Below are positions 11,495 through 22,609 of a DNA stretch of 64,000 nucleotides, one piece after another. How positions within the stretch are numbered: the stretch's first letter is position 1; every line of letters begins with the position of its first letter. The notes below the pieces were generated by a model. The model worked only from the letters and a program-made list of their open reading frames with translations, ran no database searches and had not been told where the DNA came from. Position numbers and translations under genes: made by a program. This DNA is from Whalleya microplaca. Taxonomy: Eukaryota > Ascomycota > Sordariomycetes > Xylariales > Xylariaceae. Where the stretch lies: NCBI GenBank assembly GCA_022497155.1, contig MU385727.1, forward strand, positions 186,001 through 250,000, written 5' to 3'.

Positions 11495-11993
11495 GACACT
11501 ATCAATGTTTGGCTACCAACATGGCCTCCATCTTGTGACGAGAATAGTGTTTTGACCCTTGACTGGAGGGAGGCCAATGAGTCAAGCAATCGGCACAGGC
11601 GGAATCATGAGTAACCATCCTTGCGGCAACTGCCTCATTGCCTTGTTAGGTAACTCGGCGCCGCGCCGCACAAGAATACAAAGTAGCTGAGTAGTAGGAA
11701 AATGATTAGGTATTGTTCGGGAGGTCGGCTGGGGCGGAATAGAGGCGCTTGGCAAAAGTCTCCACATGACAGTTGTCGGTGAGTACGTAGCACCTAAGTT
11801 AGATAGCTTGAAGCTTGTATTATTACATATGTCAGACTGATATTGAATTGTGGTTGACTTTCGATATAGTATATGTAATCCATAGATTGCCACCCCTTTG
11901 CGATCCGTCCGCGTGGACCCCATTCTGCGGCTGACTTTTCAAGGTTTCCTAGGGCTGACTGACTGGCTGAGCTAACGCCCGACTGCCGACGTT

Positions 11994-13012
11994 CTACAGG
12001 CTCGATCGATCCTGGAGGCGCCATCTATCCCCCTCCTCGAGCGTGACTCTATCCTCCTCCCGGAGCTTCCGCAGGATCTGCCCCACGCCATTCGCGGCGG
12101 GCAGGTGAAGGCTTTCCGGTACATCTTTGTATATAACCTTTACCAGCTCCATGGCAGTCCAGGCCTTGGTATCACCGGTGGAACCTAGTGTCTCCAGTAC
12201 CTGAACCTCCCTCTGGTGCCTGTGCGAGATGTACTCGGCGATCGTGGCGCGCGACTCCGGTATCACGGGGCCGTGGCCAGGATACGCCCGGCCAGATACC
12301 AGATTTTCCATCTTCGCGAGGCTCTGGAGGTAGATCCGGAGGTCTTCGAAGACGGCTGTGCCCTGTTCCCGCATCTAGAAGTCAGCACTCAATCTAGGCA
12401 CTGGCCAACCTCCGGGAATAGCCAGGACTATGGAATTCGGAGCGAACAAAGGACACACATAAATAACTCCAGAGTCCCTGTCTCGGGAGTAAATTACTCC
12501 TGAATTGGACTGGAAGCAGAAATATGACTCCGGATACTGACCTGACCTAAGACATTGTCGCCCGTGAACAGCGCATCTTCCTCTTGAAAAGTGAATGCTA
12601 TGTGGTCTACTGTGTGACCTGGGGTGTGCACGGCTGTCAGAGTAGCCCCCTCAACCTCAAACTTTTGTCCGTCTGCGATATCAAGCTGGCCCTCAGTGGG
12701 ACTGTACTTGAATATAGTTGTTTGTGGTGAATGCTCTAGAAGCTGACTGATGCCACCGACATGATCATGATGCCAATGGGTAATCAGAGCACTTTGGATA
12801 GTAGCCTTTTCCTCCTCGAGGGTGCGTTTTATAGCAGCGATCCACGAAGGTTTGCCCTCACCGGTATCGATCAGTAACCTACTAGGACCCGTTCCAATTA
12901 GATAGGTGTTTGTGCCTTGAAGTGTGAATTTACTTGGATTGCCTCCAAGAACGCGAATACAGGCAGGGCTTATTCGCTCAATCTCCGGTATGTGAACAAG
13001 TTGAGTAGCCAT
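11994..13012 (-). CDS. LACTB2-like metallo-beta-lactamase-fold hydrolase
   Basis: Two exons (12542-13012 and 11994-12362) give 280 codons in total. I chose the acceptor ending at 12363 because it restores the family sequence GDNVLGQGTAVFEDL across the joint. The protein opens MATQLVHIPEIERIS. It has substrate-pocket GTNTYLIG, the metal-binding HxHxDH motif (THWHHDHVGG), HTPGHT, the Asp ligand in FTGDNVLG and the late His in YPGHGPV. A C-terminal winged-helix-like part (residues about 195-279) follows, with WTAMELVKVIY. Animal LACTB2 is a mitochondrial endoribonuclease; close fungal relatives in polyketide clusters act as thioesterases that release the product. No polyketide synthase is near, so a general, non-cluster hydrolase is more likely. 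A second in-frame ATG at 13045 would add 11 residues. Confidence 0.85.
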
Positions 13013-13623
13013 TCTGATGCTTGATGCTATTCGAGGTATGTTCATGCCATGAATAAGTCGAATTACATGTGATATAGCAAAGAGGGGCTGTTCAATAGAA
13101 CCGCATGGTGATAAGACGGATGACTGCGGTATATTAGGTACAGTTTACCGAAGCTTGAATTAGGGTGACACGATATGTTGGAAAGTAATAAGACAGTCAA
13201 ATAGAGAAAACGTTCATTTAGTTGATTTACACTTCCAGTGCTTCTAGAACAAGTTTATACATGTAGCCGCATCTCTGATGATGGCAGATGCTAGTGCGAT
13301 GACGACTTGAAGTTTGGGTGTAGATCAAATGCCGAGGCTCCAATCCGTTTCAAGGAGTTTGAGGTCATCCCAAGATCTGGTAGATAAGCATATAAGTACT
13401 ACATACGTAGTAGTAATTCTTCCACTTTTCCTAGTAAATATACATAATGAAAAGACTAAAAATAGTTTAACGCTTACGTAGTAGTACGTAGCACATAGTT
13501 TTCTGTATTGGATGTATGTATGTATGTATGTATGTACAAAGTAATCAATCCCACCTGTTTGGTCTACATACACATGTATAAGTACCTAATTGGGACGTTC
13601 GAGTCCGTCTGCCTAGGCATATT

Positions 13624-13653
13624 GAGGAGGAGGAGGAGGAGGAGGAGGAGGAG
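13624..13653. repeat. (GAG)10 trinucleotide repeat
   Basis: Ten uninterrupted GAG units; intergenic, so the glutamate/arginine-rich frame it creates is probably not translated. Confidence 0.95.
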
Positions 13654-14351
13654 AAGTACTTGTAGTGCTGTTACCGGTGGAAGGGCACGTCCGTCGGCTT
13701 TCGGTATATTTCACTACGTAACAGCTCCCTGCAGCGCTGCAGCGCCCGTCGACAAACCCCTGGATCATCCCGCTAGCGTGCTCGATAAGGCAGTGGATCA
13801 GGTGCCGATAAGGATTTCCAGCGCCTTGCCTCACTGTAAATTGTACTTCTTCCTATATGCTGCATGACGATGCTCACGATCGAATTGATAGACTCATTGA
13901 AGGCTGGGTTATCTTTTTCATCTGGCTTTGACTAGCGCTTAACTGACTTCACAATTTGTAAGTGCGTATACCGTGTTTGTCAGAAACGGTCTCCCGAGAA
14001 CAGGGTGCACATCGAACGTGAGCTAACTCGGGGCTGTTGAAGCTGTTGAAGCTGTAAAAGAGCAGGCTGGTATCTCCATCTTACAAGCATTAGAGCCCGT
14101 TCTCCTGCAAGCACGATACGGCGCAACACCAACATCGAACTTAATAATAATACAGTAGAACACTCGCCCTGTTCTGCTGCGCCGATCTTGCACCATCATC
14201 TTAGCTTGCTTTTTAAATCTCGACCGATCACAAACTGTCCGGTTTGCCATTGCTGGCCAACCAACCGAGCAAGCATCCATTCGACCTACATCACCTTTCT
14301 CTCACGCCGACCCTCGACAGGAAGAGCCATTGCCTCTCGATCTCGAACCTG

Positions 14352-14428
14352 TACACATATACACATACACATATACACATACACATATACACATACACAT
14401 ACACACATACACATACACACATACACAC
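14352..14428. repeat. CACATA/CACA simple repeat in the leader of the UBP8 gene
   Basis: Degenerate TACACATA units extend to 30 nt before the UBP8 start codon. They probably lie in the 5' UTR. Confidence 0.9.
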
Positions 14429-14457
14429 CTCAGCCCGCCATACGCCCATTGGGAAAC

Positions 14458-16429
14458 ATGGCTGCTAGACCTGCTACGCCGGCATCGCCTAGAAGTGCGA
14501 AGATCAAGTCTCCTTCTCCCGGCACTCCCCTGTTTGGCTGTGGTCAGTACTGTTCACCTGCGAGCTCAGCCTATCCATACCTATGTATATACATGCAGAC
14601 TAACGCTGTGCCAGAACATGTCCAGCTACTCCTTTCGAACAGCCCAGATATCACCAACAACTCCATCCAGTACTACAAGATGCTTTTGCGGGTGATCTTC
14701 GACAACACCCCACTGGTACCGCAGACATCCAAGAACCTGGACGGGCAGGTTATCACATCCTTAACATCCAATTATCTATGCCTCCAATGCTCCACCATTG
14801 TACCTGAGGAAGAGCGTGTAAAGCACGGCAATAAAAAAAGCCATCGGTTCTGTATGGTCGAACAAAACTGGCAGCTGTCGTATTAGCTTGGCTAACATGT
14901 GACAGATGTGGACTCGAGAACTGGCGCCCTTTTTTGCCAGTTCTGCGAGGACTTCGTGTGGGATCCCACCCTTGAGGAGCTCAGGGTGAGAAAGACAGGT
15001 ACTGGTTCATTCTCAAGTATGTCTACATGCGCTCTAGGCTTTGTATTACATGTGAAAACCTACTGTCATCAGACACAATAGAAGCATAGGCGCGAAAGAT
15101 GTTCTATATAGGGCTAACGTTTACCTAGGTCGTAAGAGAAAACATGAAGAGATGTTCTCAGATGCTGTCAAGGATGCTGTTAAGGATGATCCGAGGTACA
15201 TATCCACCAACACCACCGCAGCATCGTGTCGGGCAGATGGCCTCCGAGGTATCTACAACGCCGGCGCAACATGCTATCAGAACGTGGTCCTCCAGAGCTT
15301 CGTCCACAACCCGCTCCTCAGAAATTTCTATCTGAGCGATGGACACCAGAGTAGCGATTGCCAAGTACCTCACTGTCTTAGCTGCGCCATGGACGATATG
15401 TTCCAAGACTTTTACGCTTTAGAGAATACCAACGGTTACACGGCCGCCAACATACTGTCCGGGTTCTGGATATCCGAGAAGAAAGCGTTCGAGAACTTAG
15501 TCACAACGAAAGAGCAAGACGCCCACGAGTTCTTCCAGTTCCTGGCCGAAGAGCTGCATGAGCGGAACGGAGACGGCAAGAAGCCCGAGATGGGAAGTGA
15601 GCACAGTTGCAACTGCATCATCCACCAAACATTCTACGGAAAGCTTCAAAGCCAGACGACCTGCCAGCGTTGTAGCGGTGTCACCAACGCGGTGGAGTCA
15701 TTCCTCGACCTCAGTCTAGGCTTAGAGAATCTAGCACCCAAGAAGGGCAAAAAGGCCCCTAGGGGCGGCCTATCCCTGACGCTGCAGGATTGCCTCGACG
15801 AGGAGTACATCAAGTCCGATAAGTGCGAGTACCGGTGTAGGAGCTGCCAGTCGTCGCAACAGGCCCGGAGAGATCACAGCATTAGGCTTCTGCCTAATGT
15901 GCTTTCAATACAGCTTAAGGTGAGTGACAACAACACCGCTGTGTCCAAATACGAATATGGCTAATACCCCCACAGAGGTTCGAGTTCAAACAAGGTTCCC
16001 GAGACCGCGTCGCATCGAAGATCAATACGGAGGTCCAGTTTCCGTTACAACTGAACATGCTCCCGTATACCACGCGCGGCAGAATGCCAGATGCGAAGGA
16101 TAGCCAGGAGCTTGCTCGGTCTTGCACATATGATCTGCTTAGCGTGGTGGAACATGTTGGCGAGATCGACACGGGTAAGTCCTCCATTCCATATTAAACC
16201 GATGATTGGCGTGGCTAAGAAAAGCAGGACACTACGTGTCGTACTGTCGAGTCGGAGAGCAGGTAAGTCACAATCAACCCCCAAAAAAACTTTCACGCGG
16301 AATAGAGTAACACTAACAGAAACCCAGTGGTTCTCTTTCAACGACCATAAGGTGGAGTTGGCCAGGAAATCCGACGTCCTCGGAAGCCAGGCTTACCTGC
16401 TATTCTACATGATCCGGTCACTGGCGTAA
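14458..16429 (+). CDS. UBP8: Ubiquitin carboxyl-terminal hydrolase of the SAGA deubiquitination module (Ubp8/USP22-like)
   Basis: Seven exons (14458-14542, 14615-14851, 14906-14998, 15129-15919, 15976-16174, 16228-16262, 16328-16429) sum to 514 codons. A ZnF-UBP domain comes first: CEHVQLLL, NYLCLQC, H-rich KSHRFYVD and LFCQFCEDFVWD. A basic linker GRKRKHEEMF follows, then the USP domain. The Cys box is GIYNAGATCYQNVVLQSF with catalytic Cys near residue 187. Further landmarks are KEQDAHEFFQFL, two zinc-binding Cys pairs (CxxC in QTTCQRC and CRSCQ), the His box GHYVSYCRVG and the final FSFNDHKV/AYLLFYM. This is the layout of Ubp8, which removes ubiquitin from histone H2B within SAGA. The short sixth exon (35 nt) holds the catalytic His. 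Confidence 0.93.
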
Positions 16430-18483
16430 GGGAGAATAGGAAAGGAAGGGGGAAGGACGGCGGGGGGAGGCTGTATAGGGACTTGGAGGATGGGAGAGGG
16501 GAGGGGGAGGGGGTGTTAGAAAGGGAATTGGGCGGCAACCTGATGACGCATTTGCATGGTTCTTGGAAGCGAAACAGGCCGCGGTTCTGCATGTGTTTGA
16601 ATAGAGGAGCATCACATAGAGCAATCTTATGACCGAAGCCCCTGTGGGTTTCCACACCATACTCGGGTTCGTTCGTCGTGCCGGGCCCTTGGCGGTATGG
16701 CTGGCGATGTTTTGTTGATAAAGCTGGGTAGGCTCGCCGCTTGAGAGCTGGCGGTTGAGAAGGGGGCTCTCTTCGTGCCGTCTGAAGCTGTCTTTCTAGA
16801 CCTTCGATTTGTTTCTCCTGTCTAGCTTTGTTAGTATCTTACTACTCACCGGTACGATAGGTTCTCCTTTTTTCTTTCTTTTTTCTTCTTTCCCCCCCTC
16901 CCCCCCCTCCCTTTTGGCTTCTACACTCTTCAAATACGTCCCAACTACCCACCCCGGCCTTTTCCATAAGCTCATCCACACCTTTGAGAGTACCACTGAA
17001 TAATGAGATGCGTTCGGTCTCAGTAATGCCATTCCGCCTTAGAAATGTCAAGCTTCCTTTTCGGAGGCTCGCAACCACGTTGATCTCAATACCCCCTAAT
17101 ATTTCTGATATTTCCCCATCTTCAGTTTTCGGTTAGATAGCTTCGGTGGGTGAGCTAGATGAACATTTTCATATCTATCGAAGATCGTTTCTCTTTTTCT
17201 TTGTCTCTTCATTGGTAAGTTACCTAAGCTACGTTGCTGCTATGAGTATGTAGGACGCGACTAGGTAAGTATATACAACTACACTACTAAAAATACATTA
17301 GCTACAGAGCACCCTTGGGCTGTGGCTTGTTTATTGATTCCCTATTTATCTGAATTAAGGCGTTCTGGTCTAGATAGGGTTCCAGGTACTATATATCCGT
17401 GTTCCTCAGTTTTCGTTATATGGCCCCTTCGAGGGGGAAGTTTTACTCCCTTCCTATCGTTTCTCTATGTCTGTATAAAGGGCCACCGAACTCCCTTGCT
17501 GGCTAGGTCCCATTACTCATTACTGGGATCACTTGGGATATAAGATCATTTCTACTCGAATCGAACCCTCCCTTATTGTATTTCTATAATGCCACTTTTT
17601 CTGACCAACAGCCTCCATGCTCATCAACAAACCCAACATTGGGGTCAGCATCACCAGTCGTCAGTGGTCACTGAATTGCCTTCAACACTGTCTATCACGT
17701 TGCCATTCCTGCCGTTACTCATATCGTCGTTGTTAGGGGCTTTTGTTTCACTACCACCAGAGCCAGCACTACGAGATGATCTACCGCCTGGGGAGAGATG
17801 CCAGTAGTAGACGTGGAGGAGCAGATATTGCTGCTAAAACGGCAGGCAACTCGCATTTATATAGGTGCTGGAAGTCTTGCTATAGCCTCGGAGCGTCAAA
17901 AAAGCTGGTGGAAATACTTGATTAGTATCTGATAGGTCCTTCAATGGAGAGCTGGTCCTCGTCATAGAGAGTGGCTGACGATCTACCCAATTCCGTATGC
18001 GACATGCTTCGCGTAAGCAATAGACTTCTTACAGTTCCCGCGAGTTTTGACCTTGCGTCCATTTGTTCGCGGGGATCTCCTAATTACTCAAGTCCTCATC
18101 GTCATCCAGTACCTCGATGGTTACTGATTGTCTGACAGTTTTAGCAGACGGTCTCAGTCTCGACCTTATATGTAGGTCAGATTGGCTGCTTCTGTGGTTC
18201 GGTCTTTGCTATCTCCGTTGTCTATAATCCGGACTATACTGATTAAACTTCCTTCGATTTGATACTGGGTTGCTTTGATGGCCCGGTATCAATTGATGAT
18301 ATTCCTCTCTTTCTGATAACATGGTTCTAACATGCATCAAGTAGTAGAGGCGCTGGTCAAATCACTCATGACGCTGTAATGTTTCTTACTACCTCCTACC
18401 TCACACCTCCACACTTACTTACCTACTCATCATATATCTCATCTCACAGACCTAGATGTCTCCAAGTAGGCTACGTAAGTACC
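16430..18483. other. Convergent intergenic region, no gene seen
   Basis: It lies between the 3' ends of UBP8 and EFM5. It is strand-asymmetric: purine-rich on the plus strand to about 16530, then T/C-rich around 16860-16920. Frames are short and lack recognisable domains. Confidence 0.5.
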
Positions 18484-20176
18484 TCATGTGCTCCCGTTCG
18501 TAACACCCCCGTTGGTAATAACCCCGTTGGTAGTAGCCCCGTTCATCTTACCCCCTTCCTTCCACGACCACACCGCGGACTCGAAGTTAGCATAGCACCA
18601 GAACTCATTACTAAGCGTCCGGTGCACCGGCTCATACGTCGTCGCCCGCAAGCTCAGAGAGCGGTACAGCTTCGTCACGAGCGGCGCCATGCGCTCGCCC
18701 GTGCAGACGATCAGACGTGCCCCCGGCGTGGATTTGGGTGCGGAAGGGCGTGAAAGCCAGCGGACTGTTAGCGCCACTGCGTCCTCCGGTTAGCTTACCC
18801 CTGGTGACTGGATATGGCATGGGATGTCATGGGGAAGTAGAGGGGGATGCTAACTTTTGGTCTGGCAGTCCTCGCTCAGGAAGGGCGGGTCGCAGATGAT
18901 GCGGTCTACGCTTCCCCTGAGATGTGCTACATTTGCACCACGTATCAGATAGAGCTCTCCCAATACTCGAGAAAGCAAGCAAGCTCGCTTATGTAAGTGA
19001 GCGGGTCAGTAGATGCATACCTGGCAGCTTGATGGGCTGGTGGAAGTCGTAGAACAGGAACTCGGGGAAGACGGAGAACCGCTGGTCGTGCTCTAGGAGG
19101 TAGACCTTTGGCTTTGGAGATGCGGCGTCCGCGGCGTTCTGCGAGGGGTGAGGTTGGTTAGTGACGATGAGGCACTCTGCGGATCTGTGAGGATGTTGTC
19201 CTGTCCATATGCTCGGACTCTCATCAGCTAGGCAGACCACCGGAGTAAACAGTTCCTTTCCAACTTTATCTCGCACAGTCGAGGACGACTCGTGTTACCT
19301 GAGGCAAACTCCAAGAGCCTTCTTTCCAACAATCATTTGCAGGTGACACCTCGTCTTGACCAAAGTGGAACCCCAGACCCATTCCCACGGCTCAGGGGAT
19401 GCAAATCGTAGACTCACCATCAAATTCTTCAGGGCAACGAAGACGCTCGGCGTCGACACCACGGCGATAACCTCATCGTCGCGTACACCGTCCAGCAACT
19501 GCTTCGCGATCAGGTCCGCCGTCTCATCTGAGTACTATCACGCAACACACCCGGTTAGCCTATGCGCTCACTCACTCGCTCGCCTGATGAGAAAGCACTT
19601 GCTCCTGCTCCGCTTCCGCTTCTGCTTGCGCATGTAGGCTAGCGCACGTATCCATAATTACCTATAACCAACAGCCATGCCCGCTGTAATCGCAGCCGCC
19701 ACAGGTAAATTGAAGTGAGTGCGCATCAAAACACACGAGATGTAAGCAAGTAAGTACATACCCAGAACTGCGATTTATTCCAATCCTCCGTAAACGTGTT
19801 CATAGACAGGGTCTGCTTCGCCAGCGCCGCAGCGGCATCCTGCTCGGCCTCGACCTTCAGCCTCTCGAACTTATCGACGTGGGCGTCGCGCTCGCCTAGG
19901 AATTCCTGCAGCGCGGCCAGCGCGTGGGCCGAGAGGGTTCTATGAGAAAAAAGGGTTTCTGTGTCAGTCTTGAAAATGTGATGTACATATATTCCTCTCA
20001 TTGCCCAGGCTAATAGTCATGTCCAGGGAATCATTTATTACGGCATAATCAATCAATCAATTGATGGATAATGTGCGATTGAGGCATCACGAGACACACC
20101 TGGACGGCAACCAACAAGTTAGTTCCCGCTTCGCAGCTTGGGTTACTTACATCGGTTCATCGTCGCTATCGGCCAT
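18484..20176 (-). CDS. EFM5: eEF1A lysine N-methyltransferase Efm5 (N6-adenine MTase-like fold)
   Basis: Six exons (20151-20176, 19762-19939, 19418-19534, 19021-19138, 18855-18926, 18484-18776) join to 268 codons. Landmarks in order: MADSDDEP start, TLSAHALAALQEFLGER, a coiled Glu/Lys-rich helix, NKSQFWYSDETADLIAKQLLDG, STPSVFVALKNLM, the strand KVYLLEHDQRFSVF with FYDFHQP, the catalytic DPPF motif in VDRIICDPPFLSEDCQTK, then LIVCTGERMAPLVTKLY and LSNEFWCYANFE. DPPF plus the SQFWYS N-terminus is diagnostic for the Efm5/EEF1AKMT1 family, which methylates a lysine of elongation factor 1A. After the family end the protein carries an extra C-terminal tail of repeated NG-x-T units, which most relatives lack. 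The first exon is only 26 nt. Confidence 0.9.
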
Positions 20177-20606
20177 GGCGAGTCGACATTTACGCTTCGG
20201 AATCGCGAGATGGAATTTATTAGTTCGAGGTGGCGGTTAATAAGTAGTACCTAGTACGAAAGTGTGTTTCCTGCTAGGCTCATTGAAGTCGACATGTAAG
20301 ACACATGGACACCAGTACCTTTTCCCGGAGCTTGTACAAGTAGGTACCTCGGCAGCCGAATTTGACGGAGTTAAAGATGCCTAATCGTGATTGAGCTTGG
20401 ATAACGAACCGCCGCACTTCAAATTTACGCCGGCCACCCGAATGAATGTTCTTCATCAATCAGAATGAATGCTCTGTCCGGAAAAAAGCACTTACGGTAT
20501 TTTGTGACTCGGAATATCAAGGAAACTATTGCGTCTAGAATATATATATGTACAGTGCAAGTCTTCTGGGGAATCACAGAAAAACTGCTCTCGCTAAAGT
20601 TATCCT
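20177..20606. other. Tandem intergenic region (upstream of EFM5, downstream of the complex I gene)
   Basis: It contains the probable EFM5 promoter next to the 3' end of the next minus-strand gene. No coding sequence is seen. Confidence 0.45.
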
Positions 20607-22056
20607 CTATAATTCGTCCGTCACATGCAGGTACTTTCTGTCCTCCCGCTTCTCCTTTTCCGTTGCTGGAGGGAGATCGTAGTAAGCTGAGCTACGGTAT
20701 CCTTGCTGTTGAAGTGGTGAGAACTATTCATTCATTCATTCATACAGACTGTAGAGAGAATGAGACTTACTACGTAGTGGTATGTGTAGTTGCTGATATC
20801 GCCTGGCTTGATGCCAAGATCCGCCAGCGTCTTCGCCGTCTCATCGATCTTCTGGTCGATGAATTCTCTGTCCACGTCCTCGGCCGACAGGACAGGCCAC
20901 CAGAGGAAGCGGTTGAGTAATTTAGCGATAGGCTTCAGGATAGGCTTGGGGACGTTGATGTGTCTTCGCTTTTTGTAGATTTCGCGGTCCACCATCTCGG
21001 CAATGTCTGCTGTGCAGTACTCCTTGGGGCCGTAGAGTTCAAAGGTCTGACCAGCTGTGGTGTCGTCGTAGAGCATGACCTCTAGTGCTTGGCCAACGTC
21101 GATCGACTATTGATAATTAGTAAATGTCATCGTTCTCATATATGCATCAGAGTCGTAACAAAACGTACATGTACGGGCCGATATCTCTCTTGCATGTTGT
21201 TTGATGTGAACAAGTTTGTGAGACCGGCCAACTTAATCAGGAGGTTGTCCTCGAAGCCGAACATGGGAGCTGGTCTGACGATGGTGGTCTCGGGAAAGAT
21301 ATCGCGAGCGACCTGCTCCCCTCTCCCCTTAGTGGCGAAGAAGTCAGAAGGGGAGTTCGGGTCGGCGTTGTAGGAAGATACGTGGATGTAGCGGTCGACA
21401 TCGTACTTGGCTACAGCTTCGCAAATGCGCTCAGTGCCTTCGACGTGGACGTCTTCTAAACTGAAGTTCTTCGTTGGGTAATTCCGGCCGATGAGATTGT
21501 AGACGACATCGGAATGCCTGACACTTGTTTCAATGGACTCGGTGTTGTGTAAGTCGTATTCGATGAAGGCGACACGGCCCAGATCACCGGTCACCTTGAG
21601 ATGGCGCTTGGCCATCTCCTCTCGGTACGGAACGACGACTTGACATCCTTGGCGAGCTGTAACATATAATCAGCCCGTGATCCTGTACTGCCTGCTGCAG
21701 TTCGTGCTCATGCGTGTCTGTGTATGTATGTACCTAATCGGTTGACGATATATCTTCCAAGTTGTCCCGTTGCGCCAAATACCGTCGCAGTGTGGCCTGT
21801 AAATCACGTCAGAATCGGAGGGGTCGGAAGCGAATTGAGAAGGGTAGCATACCTCCCAGGGATGATCTACGATCAGAGAGTATTTAGTATCATAGCCAAT
21901 TGGCGTGCAGAGAGACACGACGACTAACCTGCCACCTTGAACCCGCAGAATGGGCTTGCCGGTGCGGGTAATGGTGAGGTCGGAGATGTGGCGGGCTTGC
22001 GAGAGATGGGAGGCCAGTTTTCGACTGGACCGCACAGCGGTGGGAAAGGAAGCCAT
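20607..22056 (-). CDS. nuo-40: NADH:ubiquinone oxidoreductase 40-kDa subunit (NDUFA9 family)
   Basis: Six exons (21929-22056, 21853-21866, 21734-21796, 21169-21656, 20771-21106, 20607-20705) sum to 376 codons. The N-terminus is a mitochondrial presequence (SFPTAVRSSRKLASHLSQARHIS). The extended SDR fold follows: nucleotide-binding motif ATVFGATGQLGRYIV, second strand GCQVVVPYRE, YDLHNTESI, DVVYNLIGRNYPTKNF, HVSSYNADPNS, TKGRGEQ, and TTIVRPAPMFGFEDN. The C-terminal part ends RSSAYYDLPPATEKEKRED. The protein is an accessory subunit of mitochondrial complex I that binds NADPH and sits near the hydrophilic/membrane arm junction. The second exon is only 14 nt and supplies the residues just before the Rossmann strand, so its omission would break the frame. 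The gene is divergent from RPN9. Confidence 0.94.
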
Positions 22057-22609
22057 CCTTGCCTATGGTGAAGCTGCAAGAACGAGTCGGCCCTTCCAAT
22101 GGCACATAGAGCTGGCGATGAGGAGCGTTTGGGTTGCTGGTATATCTGATGGGATGAAGCTCCAAACGGTCATAGTAGGGACAAGCCACATCCATCCATA
22201 ATCACAGCCACATTTAGTCAAGCTGTTTTAGCCTGCCGCCATTGGTTGATAATACCAAAGTACTTATCTAAGCAGTCAAGCCACTTCTTAAGCTGCCACA
22301 TTAGCTAAGCAGGCTAGAAAGAAGCGTGGCTGATACCCACATTACGTAGGCACAGATATGCTTACATACTAGACTCGTTAGATGCATATACCCCATATGG
22401 AGCTACAGGTGAGAACAGGCTGCACACCAGCCGCGTGTGAACCCAGTCCAACTATTGAAGCTCTATTCCGTCCAGAATAGAAGCTTGCATCCCCCATACA
22501 AACCAACCAACTAAACCCATCATCAACCCATTCGGACATTGTCCCTGTCTGTACTCTCCGATAAACTCCTCCTTCGACCGAATCTACACTCAGCCACCCC
22601 AGAAATATC
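22057..22609. promoter_or_regulatory. Divergent promoter region, complex I 40-kDa subunit / RPN9
   Basis: A 0.55 kb head-to-head spacer that must serve both genes. A pyrimidine-rich leader (CACCCCAGAAATATC) precedes the RPN9 start. I cannot assign a specific factor site. Confidence 0.5.

Larger units (their letters stand above)
8119..11993. other. 3.9 kb intergenic region without a recognisable gene
   Basis: No frame here encodes a recognisable domain, and candidate frames are all under about 125 codons. It contains simple repeats (GACT units near 8524-8543, CACT x6 at 9240-9263, a 9-bp tandem at 11468-11494) and many TACGTA/ACATAC-type words. It would include the promoter of the Ytp1-like gene and the 3' flank of the MBL hydrolase gene. 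A non-coding transcript or fast-evolving gene cannot be excluded. Confidence 0.45.
13013..14457. other. Intergenic region between two divergently transcribed genes
   Basis: It lies between the MBL hydrolase (-) and Ubp8 (+) and so carries both promoters. It holds an ATGT microsatellite (about 13512-13536), a GAG tract (13624-13653) and the CACATA tract described separately. No other coding block is seen. Confidence 0.5.

Noticed and set aside
12363..12374. Acceptor at 12375 for the MBL hydrolase intron
   Set aside because: It would insert four residues (MREQ) into the conserved GDNVLG-GTAVFEDL region; the acceptor four codons downstream restores it exactly.
11994..13012. MBL hydrolase as part of a polyketide biosynthetic cluster
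   Set aside because: No polyketide synthase, tailoring enzyme or cluster regulator is visible in the 10 kb on either side; neighbours are housekeeping genes.
13512..13653. Possible CRISPR-like or satellite array
   Set aside because: These are simple microsatellites (ATGT and GAG) without spacers, as expected in a fungal nuclear genome.
14188..14886. 232-codon open frame covering the start of UBP8
   Set aside because: It reads through the CACATA repeat and the first UBP8 intron; only the part from 14458 is coding, with splicing.
17556..17580. GAATCGAACCCTCCC, reminiscent of a tRNA T arm
   Set aside because: No matching acceptor, D or anticodon stems on either strand.
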